From assembly GCA_023807065.1 (NCBI GenBank), contig JAJJLU010000398.1, positions 1 to 53,830 on the forward strand: a stretch of DNA of 53,830 nucleotides, given 5' to 3'. Under the pieces are notes generated by a model. It worked only from the letters and a program-made list of their open reading frames with translations, did not search any database and was not told where the DNA came from. Of the stretch, positions 30,774 through 41,100 are shown one piece after another (position 1 is the first letter of the stretch; each line of letters opens with the position of its first letter). The position numbers and the translations under genes were made by a program. The stretch is from Isotricha intestinalis (taxonomy: Eukaryota > Ciliophora > Litostomatea > Vestibuliferida > Isotrichidae).

Positions 30774-31682
30774 TTATATATAAACATCATTTATATTTGT
30801 TGAATAATCATTATAATTTGAATTTGTTTTTAAAGGATGATATCTTTCTCTATATGTACTATAAATAGGTCTATTTTTTAATTTTAAACTTTTTCGAAAA
30901 GTCTGATTTTTAACTTTAAATTGACTTACAGATTTTCTTATATTACTATTATGCATAATTAATATTTCTTTTAAATTAATTATTTTAGTTTTTTTTTTTT
31001 CGTTTTTCTCAATTGAATTTTGAATGTTTTTAAATAAAAAAGGCAAATTTTTTTTTGTTTTTTTTAATTTATCAAAAATTAAAGGAGAAATTTTAAATAT
31101 TTTTTCAATTCTTTTTTCTTTAATTTCTTTACTTTTATTTAATCTATTAGAATCTTTTATAATATTATTTTTATCATTAAAAGAAAAAGAACGTTTAGAA
31201 TTCATAATTTCCATTTCTTGATTTAAATGATGAATTAATAGTTTATTAATATCAACAACATTTTTTTCAACATTACATTTTACATTTGATATTTTATAAA
31301 AAAATTTAGATTTTCTTTTCTTTTTAAAATTAAAATTTGGTAAAGGTTCTTTATGAGAATAAATTTCTAACAAAGGATTATTATGCATTTCTTCAATTGA
31401 ACCTCTATCATCTTGCATTAAAAATAAATCTATTTTATTTGTTGTTTCTTGAAAACAATGACTGTGAGATTGTTTAATACGATATTTTTTACTTTTTAAA
31501 GGTTTTGTTTCTGAAATATTATTTCCAATATTATTATTATTTGATGATATATTGTTTTTAATGTTTGAAGTCATATCTTTTTCAATATCATTTAAATGTA
31601 TATATGTGAATAATTTTGCTGATTGAAATGAACGTTTAAATGGATTTTTATTTTTTGTAACATGAAAATTATATATTGACAT
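30774..31682 (-). CDS. Basic protein of unknown function
   Basis: This 302-aa protein is rich in Lys, Asn and Ser. The N-terminus (MSIYNFHVTKNKNPFKRSF) and a central patch (DDRGSIEEMHNNPLLEIYSHKEPLPNFNFKKKRKSKFF, near residues 90-128) look most ordered. The C-terminal part carries Arg/Lys clusters such as KNQTFRKSLKLKNRPIYSTYRERYH. No known domain. It is convergent with the 154-aa gene. A palindrome lies 65 bp upstream of its start. It ends in TAA. Confidence 0.55.
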   Translation of the reverse strand: MSIYNFHVTKNKNPFKRSFQSAKLFTYIHLNDIEKDMTSNIKNNISSNNNNIGNNISETKPLKSKKYRIKQSHSHCFQETTNKIDLFLMQDDRGSIEEMHNNPLLEIYSHKEPLPNFNFKKKRKSKFFYKISNVKCNVEKNVVDINKLLIHHLNQEMEIMNSKRSFSFNDKNNIIKDSNRLNKSKEIKEKRIEKIFKISPLIFDKLKKTKKNLPFLFKNIQNSIEKNEKKKTKIINLKEILIMHNSNIRKSVSQFKVKNQTFRKSLKLKNRPIYSTYRERYHPLKTNSNYNDYSTNINDVYI

Positions 31683-32104
31683 TTTTAAATTTAATAATTA
31701 TCAAAACTATTTTTTAATTTTATTTTTGAGTTAATAAGATAATCTAAATTTTGAAAAAATTTTTCAAAATTCAATATTCAATAATTTGAATCAACAAATC
31801 TCAATAAAGAGAAATTTACTTATATTTTATTTTCAGGAGCATTCATAAAAATTAAATAAATCTTTTAAATAAATTATATAACTTAGAATGAATTTTCTTT
31901 CCTGCAAATCATCTTTATCTTCAATTTATGAGAATATAATTTATAATAATTTATAATTTCTTATCATTTTAACTATTTTGATGATAAAATTAATCAAAAT
32001 TTTGATAAAATTTATTTACATAAGTTTTTAAGTTTATCTATTTATTCAAATAATTGAATGTTAAACAATATTTAATGGTTTTCATTAATTAACTATTTAT
32101 TAAG
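31683..32104. other. Divergent intergenic region with a palindrome
   Basis: It lies between the starts of two divergent genes. It contains a 25-bp palindrome at 31747-31771 (listed separately) and a chance-length 22-codon plus-strand frame starting MNFLSCKSS. Otherwise plain A+T-rich. Confidence 0.45.
31747..31771. repeat. 25-bp near-perfect palindrome
   Basis: The 12-bp arms AATTTTGAAAAA and TTTTTCAAAATT are perfect inverted copies around one central base (31759). It sits 65 bp upstream of the 302-aa gene's start and about 330 bp upstream of the PX gene. It could be a dimeric transcription-factor site or a chance product of A+T-rich DNA. Confidence 0.5.
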
Positions 32105-33709
32105 ATGGAAGATATTAATATCAAACAAAACTTTTTAAGAAATAATATATTAGATAAAGGTTATGATAGTGAACTATTTATGTCGTGTTTACAAAAGAAA
32201 AAAGGAACAGAAGAAATTGATTTAAATGATTGGAGCTTAGATGAATTAAAAAAAATTGTAAATGAATTTATAAATGATAATAATGTAAAAAAACAAAATA
32301 ATAATAATATCCAAAAATATAAACCTCATCCTATAAAAATAGGAGAATTCAATGAACATGAAATTTTTGAAAATGATAATTATTTTCAAAAATATATTTT
32401 CAAGAATGAAAATAAAATTTTATGTAAAAAAAATGATGAAACATATATCACAAAATTAAAAAATATAAAAATTAATTTTAATCATCCTTTGATTGTTGAT
32501 AAAGGATTTTTTTCAAGAAAATATGTTGTATATTGTTTAAATGTTATTCCATTTAATTCAAATATAAAAAGAAGATATAGTGATTTTGAGTGGTTAAGGA
32601 ATATTATGAGTGATTTATATCCAAATACGGTAATCCCACCATTACCTAAAAATAACATATTTGATCAATTTAAAGATGATTTTATAGCTAATAGACTTAA
32701 AAAAATTAAAAGATTTATAAATGGAATGGTAATACATCCTATTTTAAAAAATAGTCAAATTTTTTATGATTTTCTTACTATTCAAGATGAAAATGAGTTT
32801 AATGATGCAAAAAATCAATATAATAAAATTAAAAATCCTCAACTTTTAACTGATTATAAAACTGTAAACGGAGAAATTGATGTAACTTTAGATAAAGATA
32901 AAGAAAAATTATTTGATGTAATCAAAGAAAGCCGTTCAAATTATCTATCAAAGTTATCGAATATAATGAATGCTTATGATGAATTAATGTCTTCTTTTAA
33001 AAAGATTAGTGAACAAATGAAAATGATTTCTAATATGTGGCTTGAAATGAAAACTTTATGTGAAAAATATAATGATAATATATATACTATAAATTCATAT
33101 GAAAATTTAAGTAGGTTAATGAATCAATGGCATGAAACTGAAAAAAAAAATGCAGAGTTTATTGATGAAGAATTAAAAGAGTATTATAAATATATTGAAA
33201 AAGAATATTATTCAGTTGAATCTTTAATTAATAAAGTTGAAGTTACAAAAAATGATTTTTATAAAGAAGCTAATAATTTAATGGCAAAAAAAAATTCTTT
33301 ATTTGAAGATTGTGATATTGCAAATTGGGCTATTGAAGATAATAATGATAAAAAAGATGAATTATTAAACAATAAAGAATATGCTTTTTCAAAAATGTTA
33401 CCAAATGAAACTAAAGTGGTTATTAATCATAGGAATTTTTATTCTTTATATTTAAATAGTTTAATTAATGAATATAATAGATTAAAAGAATTAAATGGAA
33501 AGAGAAATAATCAAACAAATAAAGATTTTTGTATAAAATTAATTGAAAATATATGTATGTTTAATACAACTTTATTTGAAATAACAGACACTTATCAAGT
33601 TGAAAAAATTGATGAAAAAGAAGAAGAAAAAAAAATAATTGATGAATATAAAGAAATTTTAAAACAAGAAAAAGAAAATCAATTTAAAAAGCCTAATGAT
33701 ATTTTTTGA
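32105..33709 (+). CDS. PX-domain sorting nexin, SNX-BAR-like
   Basis: This 534-aa protein probably works in endosomal membrane trafficking. A PX domain, about residues 115-227, has the phosphoinositide-binding RRYSDFEWLR (156-165, basic pair Arg156-Arg157) and the PPLPKN loop (178-183). It ends with the ILKNSQIFYDFL helix typical of the fold. Downstream, from about 255 to 525, long amphipathic helices include ESRSNYLSKLSNIMNAYDEL, ISEQMKMISNMWLEMKTL and ENLSRLMNQWHETEKKNAEF. These fit a BAR dimerisation domain that senses curvature, as in SNX4/7/30-type proteins. A short WSLDELKKIVNEFI helix near 43-56 precedes PX. It ends in TGA. Confidence 0.82.
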   Translation: MEDINIKQNFLRNNILDKGYDSELFMSCLQKKKGTEEIDLNDWSLDELKKIVNEFINDNNVKKQNNNNIQKYKPHPIKIGEFNEHEIFENDNYFQKYIFKNENKILCKKNDETYITKLKNIKINFNHPLIVDKGFFSRKYVVYCLNVIPFNSNIKRRYSDFEWLRNIMSDLYPNTVIPPLPKNNIFDQFKDDFIANRLKKIKRFINGMVIHPILKNSQIFYDFLTIQDENEFNDAKNQYNKIKNPQLLTDYKTVNGEIDVTLDKDKEKLFDVIKESRSNYLSKLSNIMNAYDELMSSFKKISEQMKMISNMWLEMKTLCEKYNDNIYTINSYENLSRLMNQWHETEKKNAEFIDEELKEYYKYIEKEYYSVESLINKVEVTKNDFYKEANNLMAKKNSLFEDCDIANWAIEDNNDKKDELLNNKEYAFSKMLPNETKVVINHRNFYSLYLNSLINEYNRLKELNGKRNNQTNKDFCIKLIENICMFNTTLFEITDTYQVEKIDEKEEEKKIIDEYKEILKQEKENQFKKPNDIF

Positions 33710-33944
33710 TTTTATTTTAGAAATCTTTATAATATAATTTTTAAATTAGGTTGAAAAATAAAATTTTAATTAAAATATAAGATATTTTATTATATAAAAA
33801 ATAAAATAATAAAATTTATTTATATCCTAAAGCTAAATAACCTTACATATTTACAATAAAAAAAATATTAAGAAGATATTATTTAATATTACAAAATTTT
33901 ATTGTAATTTTGATAATATCAAAATAAATAAAAAATTAATATCT

Positions 33945-34253
33945 TTAATTACTTTGATATTTTATCCCATTTAATTGAGAAATTTTACGAATTTTTTTTC
34001 TATATCCAGAAAATTTATGTCTAACATAATTATTAATATGTTTTTTCCAGTTTGGAGTTAAAAGATTTGTAAAAATTATTTTATCATCTATAATTTCTTT
34101 AATAATTAAATTGTTATTTATTTTAGATAAATTATTTTCTTTTTCTTTCCAATCATCATTATCTTGAAAATAATATAAATCATTAGGAATAATAAAAATA
34201 TTATTTTTCCATATTCTTCTCAACCAATCATATTCTTGAATTTTTGATATCAT
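33945..34253 (-). CDS. Small basic protein, function unknown
   Basis: This 102-aa protein begins MISKIQEYDWLRRIWKNN. Trp-rich patches (DDWKEKENN, PNWKKHINNYVRHK) are followed by a basic C-terminus (GYRKKIRKISQLNG). There is no signal peptide. A mitochondrial or ribosome-associated role would fit size and charge, but nothing specific is recognisable. It ends in TAA. Confidence 0.5.
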   Translation of the reverse strand: MISKIQEYDWLRRIWKNNIFIIPNDLYYFQDNDDWKEKENNLSKINNNLIIKEIIDDKIIFTNLLTPNWKKHINNYVRHKFSGYRKKIRKISQLNGIKYQSN

Positions 34254-34357
34254 TTATTTATAAGATAATTAATATTATTTTAATCACAATTTTTTCAAGA
34301 ATATTTCTTGTTAAAAGGTGAATCATAAATATTAAATAATGAATAAAAAACAAGAAT

Positions 34358-34503
34358 TTAATATATAGAAAATTCCTGAAATTTGTAAAGTTTTACATTA
34401 TGAAAAAATTCTATAATTAACTATATTAATTTTTTCAAAAAATACTTTTTCTTTCGTTTTGTTTCATGGATTTCTCATATATAATATTTTTTTCTAAACT
34501 CAT
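34358..34503 (-). CDS. Possible two-exon micro-gene (36 codons)
   Basis: Exon 34503-34446 reads MSLEKNIIYEKSMKQNERK. A GTATTT...TTATAG intron of 35 nt (34411-34445) then leads to a short second exon ending in TAA at 34358-34360. A nearer TAG acceptor (ending at 34421) gives a 25-nt intron and another short open end. The first exon has coding-like codon choice, but the whole is very short and no homologue is recognised. Chance is a real alternative. Confidence 0.22.
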
Positions 34504-34638
34504 AACTTAATATTATTATAGTTATCTTTTTACTTCCATTCAACAATTTAAAATATATTATTTAATTATGAAATTAAATAAAAATTATAATATAAATTAA
34601 TTACTAAAAAATAAAATTAAAAAAAATTTTAATTTTTA

Positions 34639-34665
34639 TTTTTCAAAGAAAAATTCTTTGAAAAA
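34639..34665. repeat. Perfect 12-bp hairpin, 3-nt loop
   Basis: TTTTTCAAAGAA, a 3-base AAA loop, and TTCTTTGAAAAA form a perfect inverted repeat. It lies about 255 bp past the Pumilio stop codon and about 390 bp upstream of the 102-aa gene. It could be a 3'-end element, a protein site or chance. Confidence 0.5.
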
Positions 34666-34919
34666 CACTTAAGAAATAAATTTATTATATCTCATAAATT
34701 AATGTTTTATTTTTTAAGCATTTACTAATTTATAAATATAAAAATTATTTAAAATAAAATATGAGTTATGTTATAAATAAAGAAACAAACAAACTTATAT
34801 TAATAAATTTCCAAATAAAAAAGCATAATTTTTAAAATAGAAGAAATTTTTGTTTTATCAAAATAAAAATATAACCTAAATTATAAATAATTAAAAAAAA
34901 TCTTACTTTTATTATAATT

Positions 34920-36692
34920 TTATTGACTATCATTATTATTAAAAAATTCACTATAAGATTGCATTAAATGTTCATAAATTTTTCTTCCAATGTTTGTTTG
35001 TTTTAATTGGTCAATTTCGGGTTTAATTTGATTTATAATTTCAATTCGAGTGTTATAATTACTTACTTTTAAAGCTTTTTGAATTACATAATTCCCAAAT
35101 TGATCAATTATCATTTCTTTTACATATTTATTAGTAATAATATGATTTACTAATTTTTGAGAATTTTCATCTTCTCCAATAATACATTTATCTATAACAT
35201 TAGAAGAAAATTTTTTTTTTGACAAAGAAAGACAATTTTTAATTAAATAATTATAAATAATATCATTATATTCTTTTTCTTTAAGTTCAATAATTAATTG
35301 TATTGTATAATTACCATATTCATCATTAACTAAAGAGTCTAAACCTTTATCGCTTAAAATTTTTAAGATTAAAGTTTTTAATTGTTCATTATTAGCATAT
35401 TTAAAAGTATTTTGTAATATTGTTGCTCCTTGTTTTACTTTTGAAATTTCAATTGCATATTGGTTTAATTGATCAAATATAAATTGATTTTTTTCTTTAG
35501 GAAAAATTCTTGCAATTTTTTGAAAAACATGATTTCCATTTTTATCATAACATAAAGCAAATATATGCTTTTCGACTAAATTTTTTATAATATTATTTAA
35601 TTCTGGTGTTTCTATTTGAGAATAAACACCATTATCTAATTTTTCTAAACTTTTTTGAAAAACTCTTGTTCCATAAGTATTAACCGAAATTTTAAATAAA
35701 TCACTTTGAATTCTAGAAAAAAATTGAGTTATTAAATTTTTATTATTTTGAAACAAAAGAACATCAAAAAATTTTTGAATAACATAATTACCAAATTGAT
35801 GATTAATAGTTTCAATTAAATTAGGTTCAATATTTTGATAAAATTTCATAATGAATTCATTATCATGTTTTTTTTCTTCTAATTTATCTTGAACTTGTCT
35901 ACAACGAGTTTGATCAGTTAAATAAGAATTTAAATTATCTAACATATATTGATCTTCATTATAAAAATAATTAGGAACAGGAATACTAAAAGAATTTCTT
36001 TTTTTTGTATTTACATTTGAATTATTTTGAATTGGCATATTTATATTTCTAACATTATTAAAAGCATTAAAATTATTCATAACCATAAAAGGATTATTAT
36101 TTATATTTTGATAATTGGGTTGAATAGGAAAATTTACAAAATTAAAATTAGGATTATATTGAAGAGATTTTCTTCTAAAATTATTAAAATTATTATTTTT
36201 ATTATTAATATTATTCATATTATTTATATTCATATTATTTTGAGGATAAAATTGTTGAGGAATTCCTTGTTGAATATTATTTGTAGGACTAGATATATTA
36301 AGATTAAATTCTTTAAATTTATTGAAAAAAGTATTTAATGAACTAGTATCTGATAATCTTTTATTATTTCTAGGAATTGGAATTGGAATTTCTTTTTCAT
36401 CACTTTCACTTTCAGAAGAAGATGAAGATGAACTTGAATTTGTAATTGAAATTTTTCTTGATTGATTTGAATTACTTTTTCCTATTGAACTTGGATTTGT
36501 ATTTGAAAAAGCTGTTGTAAATTGATCAAATTCCTGAAATGCAAAAATTGAATTACTATTCAATTTTAAATCCGTTTTACTTTTATTATAACCTGAATTT
36601 GGCCTTTTTGTTTCTATTAATTTTTCCTTTTTTAATTGATTATCATCAATTGGAGCATAAGATTTATTATGTCTTTCGAAATTTGAGGACAT
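34920..36692 (-). CDS. Pumilio/PUF RNA-binding protein
   Basis: This 590-aa protein binds specific mRNA 3' UTRs to repress or localise them. The C-terminal PUF domain, about residues 255-585, has eight helical repeats. Their base-reading triplets, in order, are CRQ (TRCRQVQ), NYQ (FGNYVIQ), TRQ (YGTRVFQ), NHQ (NGNHVFQ), ATQ (QGATILQ), NYQ (YGNYTIQ), SND (SSNVID) and NYQ (FGNYVIQ). Human PUM1 has SRQ, NYQ, CRQ, NHQ, CRQ, NYQ, SNE and NYQ. So the predicted target is close to UGUAUAUA, with repeat 5 relaxed. The N-terminal 250 residues are Asn/Ser-rich with a Ser-Glu acidic run (SSSSSSESESDEKE) and are probably disordered. It ends in TAA. Confidence 0.92.
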   Translation of the reverse strand: MSSNFERHNKSYAPIDDNQLKKEKLIETKRPNSGYNKSKTDLKLNSNSIFAFQEFDQFTTAFSNTNPSSIGKSNSNQSRKISITNSSSSSSSSESESDEKEIPIPIPRNNKRLSDTSSLNTFFNKFKEFNLNISSPTNNIQQGIPQQFYPQNNMNINNMNNINNKNNNFNNFRRKSLQYNPNFNFVNFPIQPNYQNINNNPFMVMNNFNAFNNVRNINMPIQNNSNVNTKKRNSFSIPVPNYFYNEDQYMLDNLNSYLTDQTRCRQVQDKLEEKKHDNEFIMKFYQNIEPNLIETINHQFGNYVIQKFFDVLLFQNNKNLITQFFSRIQSDLFKISVNTYGTRVFQKSLEKLDNGVYSQIETPELNNIIKNLVEKHIFALCYDKNGNHVFQKIARIFPKEKNQFIFDQLNQYAIEISKVKQGATILQNTFKYANNEQLKTLILKILSDKGLDSLVNDEYGNYTIQLIIELKEKEYNDIIYNYLIKNCLSLSKKKFSSNVIDKCIIGEDENSQKLVNHIITNKYVKEMIIDQFGNYVIQKALKVSNYNTRIEIINQIKPEIDQLKQTNIGRKIYEHLMQSYSEFFNNNDSQ

Positions 36693-36988
36693 TTTTTTAT
36701 TTATGTTTTATATATTATATTTGTTTATTTAGATTTTTATGTTTTATATTTAATTATTTTTTTCATTTTTAAATTTTTTTCCAATGACAAAATGAATTTA
36801 AAGAGATTTTTATTAATAATAATTATTTGAAATTTAATATATATTGATGAAAATCCTAAAAAATATGTGTTTTTTCAAATATCATTTATTTGATATTTAA
36901 TTAATAATAAAAAGAAAATTAAATAAATAATCATAATTACTTAAAAAAATAATATTAAATAAGAATCAATCAAAATAATTAAAAAAAA

Positions 36989-37798
36989 ATGAATTTTCTT
37001 TCAATTACTCCAAAATTAAAAATTCCAGGAAGAAATATAATAGAAGGTATAATAGAATGGATAGGAAGTATATGTTCAATGATATATTTTTCAACTCCCT
37101 TATTACAAATCATTCAAATATATAATAAATCAATATCACCAGAAGCTCTTCCTGTAACTCTTCTTTTATCAATACTATTTAATTGTACATTTTGGCTTTT
37201 ACATGGTGTAACAGAATCAATAAATAATCATAAATTTTGGGCATCATTAATAATATGTAATGGTTTTGGATTATTAATTAATATAATTTTGTTGTTTCTT
37301 TTCCTTTATTTTTTCTTTGAAAAAAACGTGAAAAAATTTGTGGGATATGGTTTATTCGTAATAAATTTAATATTTGAAGTGGTTTATTTAATGTTATTTT
37401 GGGTAATAAAAAAACAAAAAGATCATGCTAATTTAGTTGGTACTATAGCAACAATAGTAAATATATGTATGTATTTAAGTCCAATTACAAACATAATTAA
37501 AGTTTGTAAAACCGGAAAATATGAATTTATTCCTATTTTAACTAATATTGTTGGATTTTTCACTACTTTAATTTGGTTAATTTATGGTACTTTAACTCAA
37601 GATGATAGTAATCCTTCTGCTAAATATACTTTATATAGTAATGGTTTTAGTGTTCTTGTTGTTGCTATTCAAATTAGTTTTTGGTTATATTATTTTGCCA
37701 AATCTAATCAAAATGTTATAAAAAATGAAAATGATGATTCATTAGAAAATAATAATAATTACAATGATATTTTGAATAATGATAATAATGACAATTAG
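36989..37798 (+). CDS. SWEET (MtN3/saliva) sugar transporter
   Basis: This 269-aa protein is the usual SWEET length with seven predicted membrane helices in a 3-1-3 plan, a passive sugar uniporter. The first MtN3 unit (about 24-108) has STPLLQIIQIYNKSISPEALP, WLLHG and ICNGFG. The second (about 150-236) has VGTIATIVNICMYLSPITNI, KTGKYEFIPILTNIVGFF, LIWLIYG and YSNGFSVLVVAIQISFW. Membrane-domain prolines at 37 and 165 and the paired Trp/Asn of the pore region are present. The tail after 240 is polar Asn/Asp-rich. In a ciliate it would sit in plasma or food-vacuole membrane; which sugar is unknown. It ends in TAG. Confidence 0.88.
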   Translation: MNFLSITPKLKIPGRNIIEGIIEWIGSICSMIYFSTPLLQIIQIYNKSISPEALPVTLLLSILFNCTFWLLHGVTESINNHKFWASLIICNGFGLLINIILLFLFLYFFFEKNVKKFVGYGLFVINLIFEVVYLMLFWVIKKQKDHANLVGTIATIVNICMYLSPITNIIKVCKTGKYEFIPILTNIVGFFTTLIWLIYGTLTQDDSNPSAKYTLYSNGFSVLVVAIQISFWLYYFAKSNQNVIKNENDDSLENNNNYNDILNNDNNDN

Positions 37799-38142
37799 TC
37801 ATTTATTTTTTGGGTTTTTTAATCTTTTTGAAAAGTTTTTTATATGATAAAACTAATTTAAATAAATTTTTAAAAAGGAGTTTTATTATTAAATTAAATT
37901 TTTTTTTATAATTTTTTCAGTTTTTATTAGAATTTGAAAAAATATAAAACCATAAATACAAAAAATTATAAATCTAATTTTGAATGAATATCTTGATAGA
38001 ATAAAATGTATTATAGAAAAAAATTTTTAACTTTTTAAATAAATAATTATGAATTAATGTTAATTAAAATTAACTATGTGAAAATAAAAGTATTTTATTA
38101 TTATTCAAACAATTTTATAAAATTAATATTTCTTAAATAAAA
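37799..38142. other. Intergenic region
   Basis: A+T-rich spacer between two plus-strand genes. Nothing recognised. Confidence 0.5.
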
Positions 38143-41100
38143 ATGGACAGTCATTCATCAGAAGATGAAGATAATATAATTTATCATCATAAAAGAGAAA
38201 ACAATGGAATAGATACAATAGAAAATAGTATAGATATAGAATTTAATAAAAATGGTTATAATTATAAAATAACAAAAAATATTTCTTATAAAAAGAATTT
38301 AGATAATAATAAAAATGATGAAGATAATAATAACAATTATTATCCTTCAAATCAAAATTTTCAAAATAAAAAAGTAGAAAAAACAACAATAATGAAAAAA
38401 TTTTATGACAATAAAAACAAGAAAAAAAATGAAGAATCAAAATCAAATATAAATGAAAATTTTGAAAATTCAGAAAATAAAAAAGACAAAAATATAGATA
38501 ATAATCTTAAAAATAAAAATGCTTTATTAGCAGAAAAATTAAAAATACTTTTTCAAAAAAAAAATAACACAGAAAATAAAAATGTAAAAAGATTTGAAGA
38601 TTTAAAATATAGTAGTGAATCTTCATCAAGTTCAGATGAAGATATTTTTAATAAATTTAAAAATGAAAATAAAAAAAATTTAATAAGTGACAGTGAAGAT
38701 GAAGATCACTTTGAAAATAATAAAATTAAATATGAAAAAAATAGTATACATCAAAATGAAGAAGAAGAAGAATTAGAAATTTCTTCTTCAGAAGATGAAA
38801 AAGAAAAAATTAAAAAAGAACAAAAAGAATTAGAATTAAGAGCACAAAAATTGATTCAAATAATGACAATGAAAAAATCAAAAAATAAAAAAGAAGATAA
38901 TGAAGAAGAAGAATTAAATAATTCAAATAATAATATTAATGATAATAATAAAATAAACAATAAAAATGAAAATAATAATAGTGATAATAATGAAAATATT
39001 AAATATGAGAAAGATAATAATTCTTTAGATAATAAAACTTCAATAAAACAAATAATAAATAATCAAAATCCAAATAAATTTTATCAGGAAGAAATAGAAG
39101 AATATAATGACGATGGTCAAAATTCTATTGTCAAAAAAAGAAGAACTAAAATTATTTATAATTCTTATGATAATAATAATTCTAATGAAGAAAATGATGA
39201 ATTAAATACTTCTTTTGATAATAATAAAGAAAAAAATAACATTTCTTCAAAAAAAAATGCTCAAATTAATGGTTTGAGAAATATTTTTGAAATGTTAAAA
39301 GAAAAACAAAAAGAAAAAGAAGAAGAAAAAAAGTTAAAGGTAGAGAATGAAAAATTAAGAAAAGAAAAAGAGGAAGAAGAATTAAGAAAAAAAAAAGAAT
39401 TAGAAGAAAAATTAAAGAAAGAAAAAGAGGAAGAAGAATTAAGAAAAAAAAAAGAATTAGAAGAAAAATTAAGAAAAGAAAAAGAGGAAGAAGAATTAAG
39501 AAAAAAAAAAGAATTAGAAGAAAAATTAAAAAGAGAAAAAGAGGAGGAAGAATTAAGAAAAAAAAAAGAATTAGAAGAAAAATTAAAAAGAGAAAAAGAG
39601 GAAGAAGAATTAAGAAAAAAATTAGAATTAGAAGAAAAATTAAGAAAAGAAAAAGAAGAAGAAGAATTAAGAAAAAAATTAGAATTAGAAGAAAAATTAA
39701 GAAAAGAAAAAGAAGCTTTAGAACAATTAGAATTAATTAAAAAAGAAAAAGAAAGAAAAAAAAGAGAAGAAGAAAAAAAAAGAGAAGAAGAATTAAAAGA
39801 ACAAGAAGAAATAAAATTAAAAGAAAAAAAAAGATTAGAAGAAGAAATGAGAAGGAAAGAAAACCAAAGAAAAAAATTTGAAGAAATTCAATCTCAATAT
39901 GAAAAAATAAAAGAGCAAGAAGCAAAATTAAGAAAAGAAGAAAAAAATAGAACGTCAAAAAATATAATAACACCAAAAATAAGTTCTTCAAATTTAAATG
40001 ATAATTTTATTTTGAATAATAATAATACAAATACTTCATTTCTAAGTAATTATAATAATAATAATAATATATTTAATAATAATATTATAAATAATAATAT
40101 TAATAATAAAAGTAATAATAATCAATTAATTTCTAATTATTTAACTTCTACTCCAATTATTAATAATGAAAAAAAATATAATAATAAATTTCAAACTTCA
40201 ATTGAAAATGAATATAAAAAACAAAGTTCTTTTCCAAATGTTCAAAATCAAGAAAAAGAAGTTACGTTATTTGAAGAAAATTCAAATAAACAAGATAAAT
40301 CTTTTGATTATGGAACAACTTACCAAAAAAAAATTCCTTCTGGATTTTCAAATCAAAACATTGGAACAAGAAGTACTAAAGCTTTAATTTATTCTAAAAA
40401 AGGAATTAGAACAAATTCTAATGAAAAGAATAATTTATCAATGATTAATTATACAAATAATTCTAATTTTAATACTACAACTTCATTTAATTCTATTAAT
40501 TCAGGTAATAAAAAAATATATGAAAATAATAATAAAAGAAATAATATGAATAATAGTATAAATTATAATAAAATTAATTATACAAATTCTTCAAATTTAA
40601 ATAATTCTTTTCAAGAACCTACATATAAAAAGTGTTCAAATATTTATTGTAGAAGTCCAGGTAAATATTCGAATCCAAAAGCAAATCTTAAATCATATAA
40701 TAATAATAATAATATAAGATATTCAAAAAATAATGATTATGAAAAATTAAATAATTCAGTTAATCAAATAAATAACACTTCATATTCTAATAATAAATCT
40801 CAAAATAATTTTTATTCTTCAAATAACCAAAATTCATTATCAATTAATTTAGAAGATTTAATTGTTCTTGAAGAAAAATTATCAGAAATAATAAATGCAT
40901 TAAATACAAATAAATATATGAGTAATGAATGTTTTGAATGGTGGAATTATTATTTTAATTGTTCATTATATGGACATATTGAAAAATGTTTTATAGGAAA
41001 TGATTCAAATATAATAAAATCAAGTATTAATTATTCATTATTTTCAATAATGTTATGTTATGATATATCATTTGATAGAAGTTTAATAACAAAAGTTTTT

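Larger units (their letters stand above)
34254..34919. other. Long intergenic region with hairpin and possible tiny gene
   Basis: About 670 bp between the 102-aa gene and the Pumilio stop, both minus strand. It holds a 12-bp-arm hairpin (34639-34665) and a weak two-exon small frame (34358-34503), both listed separately. The rest is featureless A+T. Confidence 0.45.

Noticed and set aside
39737..39991. Leu/Phe-rich antisense frame under the charged repeat region
   Set aside because: GAA/AAA codons read backwards give hydrophobic frames; the sense protein explains the sequence.
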